DNA of 64,000 bases, taken from the NCBI GenBank assembly GCA_000721275.1, contig JOFO01000012.1, positions 62,001 through 126,000 on the forward strand. The letters are read 5' to 3'. Of the stretch, positions 58,801-64,000 are shown one piece after another. This DNA comes from Microtetraspora glauca (GTDB lineage: Bacteria > Actinomycetota > Actinomycetes > Streptomycetales > Streptomycetaceae). Every line of letters starts with the position of its first letter. The stretch's first letter is position 1. Position numbers and translations under genes: made by a program. Under the pieces are notes generated by a model that did no database searches, was not told the DNA's origin, and saw nothing but the letters and a program-made list of their open reading frames with translations.

Positions 58801-59979
58801 ATGACGCGACCTTTCCTGCCGTTGACCGCGCGCTCCCGCGAGGAGTCGCACCGGACCGCCACGCCGCTGGAGCTGTTCTTCGACCTGTGTTTCGTGGTCG
58901 CCGTCGCCCAGGCGGGCGTGGGGCTCGTGCACGCGGTCGCGGAGGGGCACGCGGGCGAGGGTGTCGTGAGCTACGCGATGGTGTTCTTCGCGATCTGGTG
59001 GGCGTGGATGAACTTCTCCTGGTTCGCGTCGGCGTACGACAACGACGACGTGCTGTACCGGGTGGTCACGCTGGTGCAGATCGCGGGCGTGCTGATCCTG
59101 GCGGCGGGGGTGTCGCGGGCGTTCGAGGAGCACGACTTCCTGGTCGTGTACCTGGGCTATCTGGTGATGCGGGTGGCGCTGGCGTCGCAGTGGCTGCGGG
59201 CGGCGCGGCACGCGGCGTCGGCGCAGGAGCGGACGATGTGCCGCCGGTACGCGGGCGGGGTGCTGGCGGTGCAGGTGGGCTGGCTGGCGCTGCTGCTCGT
59301 GCCGGAGGGGGCGGTGCCGTGGGTCTTCCTGGTGATGGCGCTGGCGGAGCTGGCGGTGCCGGTGTTCGCGGAGAAGGACGCGCCGAGCACGTGGCATCCG
59401 CATCACATCGCGGAGCGGTACGGCCTGTTCACGATCATCGTGCTGGGCGAGTCGGTGGCGGCGGCGACGGTGGCGGTGAAGTCGGGCGTGGCGGAGAACG
59501 ACGCCCTGAACGAGCTGCTGCCGATCGCGGCGGGCGGGCTGCTGATCGTGTTCGCGGCCTGGTGGGTCTACTTCGTGGTGCCGGCGCACGACCGGCTGAC
59601 GGACAGCCGGCAGGGCTTCCTGTGGGGGTACGGGCACTTCCTGATCTTCATGTCGGCGGCGGCGATCGGGGCGGGCCTGGAGATCGCGGTCGAGCAGGCG
59701 GTCGGCAAGGCGCACATCGGCACCCTGGCGGCGTCGGCGTCGGTGACGATCCCGACGGCGGTGTTCCTGATGTCGGTGTGGCTGCTGCACGCCCGCTACT
59801 TCAAGGTGGGGGTGGCGCAGCAGGCGGTGCTGCCGGGGGCGTCGCTGGCGATCCTGCTGTGTTCGTTCGCGGGCCGCTGGGCGGTGCTCGCCGCGGGTGT
59901 GGTGGCGGCGGGGGCGGTCGCGGTGGGGGTGACGCTTACGGCGCGGAACCCGGCGACCCGGACGGCCGCCGGGTCCTGA
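58801..59979 (+). CDS. ltrA: Low-temperature-requirement A (LtrA) family membrane protein
   Basis: A 392-residue membrane protein with about 11 helices. The family opening is TATPLELFFDLCFVVAVAQA, followed by FFAIWWAWMNFSWFASAYDN and DDVLYRVVTLVQIAGVLILA, then HHIAERYGLFTIIVLGESVA. LtrA was found in Listeria as needed for growth in the cold; its biochemical function is unknown. The start ATG has no clear ribosome-binding site. It lies 46 bp downstream of the chelatase gene in the same direction, probably without functional connection. Confidence 0.9.
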   Translation: MTRPFLPLTARSREESHRTATPLELFFDLCFVVAVAQAGVGLVHAVAEGHAGEGVVSYAMVFFAIWWAWMNFSWFASAYDNDDVLYRVVTLVQIAGVLILAAGVSRAFEEHDFLVVYLGYLVMRVALASQWLRAARHAASAQERTMCRRYAGGVLAVQVGWLALLLVPEGAVPWVFLVMALAELAVPVFAEKDAPSTWHPHHIAERYGLFTIIVLGESVAAATVAVKSGVAENDALNELLPIAAGGLLIVFAAWWVYFVVPAHDRLTDSRQGFLWGYGHFLIFMSAAAIGAGLEIAVEQAVGKAHIGTLAASASVTIPTAVFLMSVWLLHARYFKVGVAQQAVLPGASLAILLCSFAGRWAVLAAGVVAAGAVAVGVTLTARNPATRTAAGS

Positions 59980-60063
59980 GGCGGGACTGCCGGGGCGGGA
60001 CTGCCGGGGTGGGGCTGCCGGGGCGGGACCGCCGGGGCGGCGCTGCCCGGGTGGGACGGCCGG
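59980..60063 (+). repeat. 14-bp GC-rich tandem repeat, six imperfect copies
   Basis: Six units of the type GGCGGGACTGCCGG fill the space directly after the ltrA stop. Each unit contains a small CGG/CCG dyad. No function is evident. Confidence 0.75.
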
Positions 60064-60074
60064 CGCGGGGCTTC

Positions 60075-60080
60075 TACGGT
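60075..60080 (+). promoter_or_regulatory. Candidate -10 (TACGGT) of the S58 peptidase gene
   Basis: TACGGT ends 11 nt before ATG 60092, with AGGAAGGGG between, so the leader would be little more than the ribosome-binding site. Confidence 0.45.
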
Positions 60081-60091
60081 AGGAAGGGGAC

Positions 60092-61222
60092 ATGACAGCA
60101 GCGCGGTTCTCTCCCGACGGTCTGACGGACGTGCCCGGCATCCGGGTGGGGCACGCGCGCGTGGCGGGTCCGGGGGCGCTGTCGGGGACGACGGTGGTGC
60201 TGGCGCCGGAGGGCGGCGCGGTGGCGGCCGTCGACGTGCGCGGCGGCGGTCCGGGCACCCGGGAGACGGACGCGCTGGACCCGAGGAACGTGGTGCAGCG
60301 GATCGACGCCGTCGTGCTGACGGGCGGCAGCGCGTACGGCCTGGAGTCGGCGGCCGGGGTGATGGCCTGGCTGGAGGAGCACCGGCGCGGGGTGCGGGTG
60401 GGCCCGGATCCGACGCACGTGGTGCCGGTGGTGCCGGCGGCGTGCGTCTTCGACCTGGGCCGGGGCGGTGACTTCACGGCACGGCCGGACGCGTCGACGG
60501 GCCGGGCCGCGGTGGAGGCGGCGCACGCGTCCGGCGACCACGCGCGCGTGGCGACGGGGGCGGTGGGCGCGGGGACGGGCGCGGTCGTGGGCGGGATGCG
60601 CGGCGGCGTCGGGACGGCGAGCCTGCGGCTGGCGTCGGGGGTCACGGTGGCGGCACTGGTGGTGGTGAACGCGGTCGGCGCGGCGGTCGATCCGGCGACC
60701 GGCGTCCTGTACGGCGGCCTCTTCGAGCCGGACGGCGCGGACGGCGGCGCGGGCGGCGCGGCGGTGCGGCCGTCGCGGGCGGTGCACGAGGCGGCGGCGC
60801 GGCGGCTGGCGGAGGCCCGCGCGGCGTCGGTCCGGCCGCCGCTGAACACCACGCTGGCGGTGGTCGCGACGGACGCGGCGCTGACGCGGCCGCAGGCGCA
60901 GAAGGTGGCGGGGACGGCGCACGACGGAATCGCCCGGGCGATCCGGCCGGTGCACCTGATGAACGACGGCGACACGGTCTTCGCGCTCGCCACGGGGGCC
61001 CGGGAGCTGCCGGCCGCGCCCGGGCCGCTCGCCCTGAACGAGGTCCTGGCGGCCGGCGCCGACCTGGTGACGCGGGCGATCGTCCGCGCGGTGCTGGCGG
61101 CGCCCGGGGGCCTGCGCGGCCCGGGCGGCGACTTCCCGTCGTACGGGGAGCTGTACGGCCTCCCGGACGGGCCCCCGGACGGCGCTCCGCACGACCCCCC
61201 AAGCGGCCCGTACTCCCGGTAA
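60092..61222 (+). CDS. P1/S58 family peptidase (DmpA-like)
   Basis: A 376-residue self-processing N-terminal-nucleophile aminopeptidase of the DmpA/BapA family. It starts SPDGLTDVPGIRVGHARVAG and has VLTGGSAYGLESAAGVMAWL and VPVVPAACVFDLGRGGDFTA. The processing region reads PPLNTTLAVVATDAALTRPQ around residue 250, where DmpA has a Ser nucleophile and this subgroup has Thr; this assignment is by analogy. GTAHDGIARAIRPVHLMNDG near the end is also conserved. The ATG is preceded by AGGAAGGGG. The family cleaves N-terminal D- or beta-amino acids, but the substrate here is unknown. Confidence 0.88.
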   Translation: MTAARFSPDGLTDVPGIRVGHARVAGPGALSGTTVVLAPEGGAVAAVDVRGGGPGTRETDALDPRNVVQRIDAVVLTGGSAYGLESAAGVMAWLEEHRRGVRVGPDPTHVVPVVPAACVFDLGRGGDFTARPDASTGRAAVEAAHASGDHARVATGAVGAGTGAVVGGMRGGVGTASLRLASGVTVAALVVVNAVGAAVDPATGVLYGGLFEPDGADGGAGGAAVRPSRAVHEAAARRLAEARAASVRPPLNTTLAVVATDAALTRPQAQKVAGTAHDGIARAIRPVHLMNDGDTVFALATGARELPAAPGPLALNEVLAAGADLVTRAIVRAVLAAPGGLRGPGGDFPSYGELYGLPDGPPDGAPHDPPSGPYSR

Positions 61223-61315
61223 CCGCAAGGGAGTTGAAGCTTCCGCGACACCGGGAACTTCCGCCGCCGGCCCCTCGTTTTCCGTAACCCCGACCCCGTT
61301 GTCGGACCCAGGGAC

Positions 61316-61321
61316 TACGTT
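61316..61321 (+). promoter_or_regulatory. Candidate -10 (TACGTT) of the DUF6227-like gene
   Basis: TACGTT ends 13 nt before GTG 61335. If correct, it rules out the upstream TTG at 61299, which lies before the hexamer. Confidence 0.45.
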
Positions 61322-61334
61322 AAGCAAGCACCAA

Positions 61335-62141
61335 GTGACATGCGGCGACGGCCTGGAGACCCTCTTGAACGATCCGCGGGATCACCTCGATCCGTACGAG
61401 ACGACCGAGACGCACGTCGAGCGGCTTCTCGGCCGGGCGCTCAACTCCTTCGACCTGCCCGACACGACGGTGGAGCGCCTGGAGACGGCGCTCGCCCACT
61501 CCACCGCCCTGCACTCCTCGCACCACAGCTCCTCGCTGCACCGCTCCACCTACCGCCACACCTATCTGCTCGCCGACGGCAGCGCGCTCGTGCTGTGGGA
61601 GCTCGCGCACAACGCGGGCCGGGACGGCACCGAGCAGTACGAGCTGTACGCGGAGGAGGCGGAGGCCCGGCTGGCGGCCTCCCGGCTGCCCGTCGGCCCG
61701 CTGCCGGAGTGGACGGTGGAGCGGGCGGACGGCGGCCCGCTCGGCGAGGACGACGACCTGACGGCGCTGAGCGCGCTGCTGGCCCGCCCGATACCCGCCC
61801 AGCCCCGGATGTACGTGCCGGACAACTCGGCGGACCACGCCCGCCGCGTCCTGCGCCGCGCGGAGAACGACGACCGGCCCGGTGAGCGGACCGCCCGCCG
61901 GCTGCGGATCGCCTTCGCCCACCACATCACCCAGGTCTTCGGCCGCCACTGCCCCGTGGAGGGCGGCCGGGACGCCGGCTTCACCCTCTACGAGCACCAG
62001 TTCCTGCTGCTCGACGGCACCGAGCTGAGCCTCTGGGAGGTCGAGCACACGGCCACCCCGGACGGCCGGCACATGTGCGAGGTGTACGAGTCGGAGGCCG
62101 CGGCCCGCGGGGCGATGGAGGCCCGCTCCCGCGTCGTCTGA
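61335..62141 (+). CDS. DUF6227-like Streptomyces protein of unknown function
   Basis: A 268-residue soluble protein that I recognise only as a conserved Streptomyces family. Two internally similar halves are visible. Each has an alpha-helical part followed by a small beta unit: HRSTYRHTYLLADGSALVLW in the first half and GFTLYEHQFLLLDGTELSLW in the second, then ELAHN.../EVEHT... and an acidic E-x-Y-x-x-E-x-x-A motif (YELYAEEAEAR, CEVYESEAAAR). The protein is therefore a tandem duplication. It is rich in His in both halves. GTG 61335 is preferred over TTG 61299 because a -10 hexamer lies between them. A long palindromic terminator follows. Confidence 0.75.
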   Translation: MTCGDGLETLLNDPRDHLDPYETTETHVERLLGRALNSFDLPDTTVERLETALAHSTALHSSHHSSSLHRSTYRHTYLLADGSALVLWELAHNAGRDGTEQYELYAEEAEARLAASRLPVGPLPEWTVERADGGPLGEDDDLTALSALLARPIPAQPRMYVPDNSADHARRVLRRAENDDRPGERTARRLRIAFAHHITQVFGRHCPVEGGRDAGFTLYEHQFLLLDGTELSLWEVEHTATPDGRHMCEVYESEAAARGAMEARSRVV

Positions 62142-62217
62142 GCCCCGCCCCACGGCCGGCCCGCCGGCCCGGGTTCAGACCTGGGCCGGCACGCCGCCGA
62201 AGTGACCTGAGCGACGC

Positions 62218-62251
62218 CGAGGGGCGGTGCGCACGTGCGCACCGCCCCTCG
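62218..62251. terminator. Perfect 32-bp palindrome, bidirectional terminator
   Basis: GAGGGGCGGTGCGCAC and its exact complement meet without a loop (62219-62250), with one more closing C-G pair. It lies between the converging DUF6227-like and fruA genes, 30 bp past the fruA stop. Confidence 0.85.
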
Positions 62252-62280
62252 CGGTCCGGCCCCTCCTGTCCAGGAGCCGG

Positions 62281-64000
62281 TCAGGCGGCCACGGTCACCG
62301 TCGGGTCGGCGGCCGGGGCGGTGGTCCCGGCGCCCTCCGGGGCGGTCCTCCGCAGGCTCTTCAGCAGGATCACCAGCGCCGCGCTCACCAGCACGCCCGC
62401 CATGATCGCCAGCAGGTACAGGAACGGGTTGCCGATCAGCGGGACGACGAACACGCCGCCGTGCGGGGCCCGCAGGGTGCACTCGAAGGCCATCGACAGG
62501 GCTCCGGTGACCGCGCCGCCCGCCATCGCGGCCGGGATGACCCGCAGCGGGTCGGCGGCGGCGAAGGGGATCGCGCCCTCCGTGATGAAGGAGGCGCCCA
62601 GCACCCACGCGGCCTTGCCGTTCTCCCGCTCGGTCTTCGTGAAGAGCCGGCCGCGGACGGCGGTGGCGAGCGCCATCGCGAGCGGCGGGACCATGCCGGC
62701 GGCCATCACCGCGGCCATCACCTTGAGGGAGCCCTCGTTGGGGGTGGCGAGTCCGCCGACGGCGAAGGCGTACGCCACCTTGTTCAGCGGGCCGCCGAGG
62801 TCGAAGCACATCATCAGGCCGAGGACGACGCCCAGGACGACCGCGTTGGCGCCGGAGAGGCCGGAGAGCCAGTCGGTCAGCGCGGACTGGAGCTCCGCGA
62901 TCGGCTTGCCGATCACCAGGAACATCAGGAAGCCGACGGCGATCGACGACAGCAGCGGGATCACCACCACCGGCATGATGCCGCGCAGCGCGGCGGGCAC
63001 CCGCACCCGCTGGACCGCCAGGACGGCGCCGCCCGCGAGGAGGCCGGCGGCGAGGCCGCCGAGGAAGCCCGCGTCGATGGTCAGCGCGATGGAGCCGCCG
63101 ACGAAGCCGGGCACGAGACCGGGCCGGTCCGCCATGCCGTACGCGATGTAGCCGGCGAGGACCGGGACCAGGAAGGCGAACGCGAGCCCGCCGATCTGGA
63201 ACAGCAGCGCGGCCCAGCTGTCGAGCTGCCCCCAGGCGAAGTGCTCGGCGACGGACGGCGCCTTGTCGATGTCGTAGCCGCCGAGCGCGAAGCCCAGGGC
63301 GATCAGCAGACCGCCGGCGGCGACGAAAGGCACCATGTAACTGACGCCGGACATCAGCCACTTGCGCAGCTTGGTGCCGTACCCCTCGGCGGGTTCCCCG
63401 GTCTTCTCCACGGGGGTGGGCGCGGCGGGGGCGGTGGTCTCGCCGCGCTCGGCCCGGCCGCGCACCTCGGCGATCAGCTCGGCGGGGCGGTTGATGCCGG
63501 CCTTGACGCCGACGTCGACGACCGCCTTCCCGGCGAACCGTTCCTTCTCCCGTACGGGCACGTCATGGGCGAAGATCACGCCGTCGGCTGCGGCGACGGC
63601 CGCCGGGTCGAGCCGGGTGAACCCGGCCGAGCCCTGGGTCTCCACGACCAGTTCGACCCCGGCCTCCCGGCCGGCCTTCTCCAGCGCCTCGGCGGCCATG
63701 TAGGTGTGCGCGATGCCGGTGGGGCAGGAGGTGACGGCGACGATCCGGAAGGGACGCGCCTCCGGGGCCGGGGTCGCGACCGGCTCCGGAGCCTCCGGCT
63801 CCGCGGGGGCCTGCGGCGGCTCCTCCCCCGCGATCAGCGCCGCCGCCTCCGCCGGGGAGGCCACGGCCCGCAGCGCGCCGGTGAAGCCCTCGTCCATCAG
63901 CTGTCGGGCGAGCGACGACAGGATCGTCAGATGGGCGTCGTCGGCGCCGGCCGGGGCGGCGATCAGGAAGATGAGGTCCGCCGGGCCGTCGGGGGCGCCG
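62281..64000 (-). CDS. fruA: Fructose PTS permease EIIABC (5' part outside window)
   Basis: The multidomain sugar permease of the phosphotransferase system, which imports and phosphorylates fructose. The frame continues off the right edge. The visible N-terminal part is the end of the EIIA domain (LIFLIAAPAGADDAHLTIL). It is followed by an Ala/Pro/Glu linker, then EIIB with the phosphorylated Cys in IVAVTSCPTGIAHTYMAAEA, a second linker, and EIIC with about nine helices (SGVSYMVPFVAAGGLLIALG; FDLGGPLNKVAYAFAVGG; FITEGAIPFAAADPLRVIPA). At least 573 codons are present. In Streptomyces, fruA usually follows fruR-fruK, which would lie just outside. The gene ends with a strong terminator. Confidence 0.93.
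   Translation of the reverse strand, partial: GAPDGPADLIFLIAAPAGADDAHLTILSSLARQLMDEGFTGALRAVASPAEAAALIAGEEPPQAPAEPEAPEPVATPAPEARPFRIVAVTSCPTGIAHTYMAAEALEKAGREAGVELVVETQGSAGFTRLDPAAVAAADGVIFAHDVPVREKERFAGKAVVDVGVKAGINRPAELIAEVRGRAERGETTAPAAPTPVEKTGEPAEGYGTKLRKWLMSGVSYMVPFVAAGGLLIALGFALGGYDIDKAPSVAEHFAWGQLDSWAALLFQIGGLAFAFLVPVLAGYIAYGMADRPGLVPGFVGGSIALTIDAGFLGGLAAGLLAGGAVLAVQRVRVPAALRGIMPVVVIPLLSSIAVGFLMFLVIGKPIAELQSALTDWLSGLSGANAVVLGVVLGLMMCFDLGGPLNKVAYAFAVGGLATPNEGSLKVMAAVMAAGMVPPLAMALATAVRGRLFTKTERENGKAAWVLGASFITEGAIPFAAADPLRVIPAAMAGGAVTGALSMAFECTLRAPHGGVFVVPLIGNPFLYLLAIMAGVLVSAALVILLKSLRRTAPEGAGTTAPAADPTVTVAA

Noticed and set aside
59980..60063. CRISPR array or regulatory iterons at the 14-bp repeats
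   Set aside because: Units are contiguous, short and degenerate, with no spacers and no cas genes; treated as low-complexity tandem repeat.
61299..61334. Start at TTG 61299 of the DUF6227-like gene, which would add a rare TTA (bldA) codon at 61320
   Set aside because: A -10-like hexamer lies between this TTG and GTG 61335, so the TTG would precede the promoter. The TTA is therefore probably not translated.

Overview
The window is a contiguous piece of a Streptomyces-type actinobacterial chromosome. Base composition is very GC-rich with G/C at third codon positions, GTG starts are frequent, gene density is high, and lineage markers are present: an SsgA-like sporulation protein, SepX, a resuscitation-promoting factor, a protein O-mannosyltransferase and a DUF6227-type protein. 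From memory, the left half follows the conserved order around pmt-ssgE in S. coelicolor; I could not check this by alignment. I see no transposase, phage gene, CRISPR array or rRNA. One tRNA (Ala, anticodon CGC) is present.

Layout. 1-17 kb: an acyltransferase-3 membrane protein (cut by the window edge), the rsmA-ispE pair, an Rpf cell-wall hydrolase, TatD, a zinc-ribbon protein, RsmI divergent from Pmt, a class B penicillin-binding protein, YbaK-EamA, an SDR, a beta-lactamase-like serine hydrolase, and an ECF metal-uptake operon (cbiM/N-cbiQ-cbiO) preceded by a sequence matching the nickel-regulator Nur box. 17-31 kb: an SsgE-like protein, a TetR-MMPL pair with two palindromic operators, a tricorn-like protease, a Baeyer-Villiger monooxygenase/hydrolase/SDR operon divergent from a MerR regulator, exonuclease III and acetyltransferases. 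31-36 kb: galU, a MoeA/gephyrin-like protein, moaC, mogA, rimJ and sepX. Recent work links MoeA-like Glp and SepX/GlpR to actinobacterial cell division, so this 'molybdenum' cluster may partly be a division cluster. 36-45 kb: 5-FCL, penicillin acylase, a CPA1 antiporter with a probable CTG start, an MFS exporter, a FmdB zinc-ribbon gene behind a CIRCE element, a SAF-domain protein with DnaA boxes upstream, and MscL.

44.8-58.8 kb is the most unusual part. It is a nitrogen/anaerobic-metabolism cluster in a genus usually regarded as obligately aerobic. It encodes a membrane cytochrome-b-like subunit, a molybdopterin oxidoreductase, a four-cluster ferredoxin and a Rieske protein, then pyruvate formate-lyase with its activase, NarK, a fused NirB-NirD nitrite reductase, and a divergent CbiX-type chelatase that could supply siroheme. 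Several of its promoter regions carry 14-bp palindromes close to the hypoxia DosR/DevR box (GGGnCn-WW-nGnCCC), two of them overlapping the expected -35 position. I propose this as a DevR(OsdR)-controlled hypoxia module that joins pyruvate cleavage with nitrate/nitrite reduction.

58.8-64 kb: LtrA-like, an S58 peptidase, a DUF6227-like protein, and the 3' part of a fructose PTS permease.

Across the window about fifteen genes have a TANNNT-like -10 hexamer ending 6-9 nt before the start codon, which implies leaderless mRNAs.
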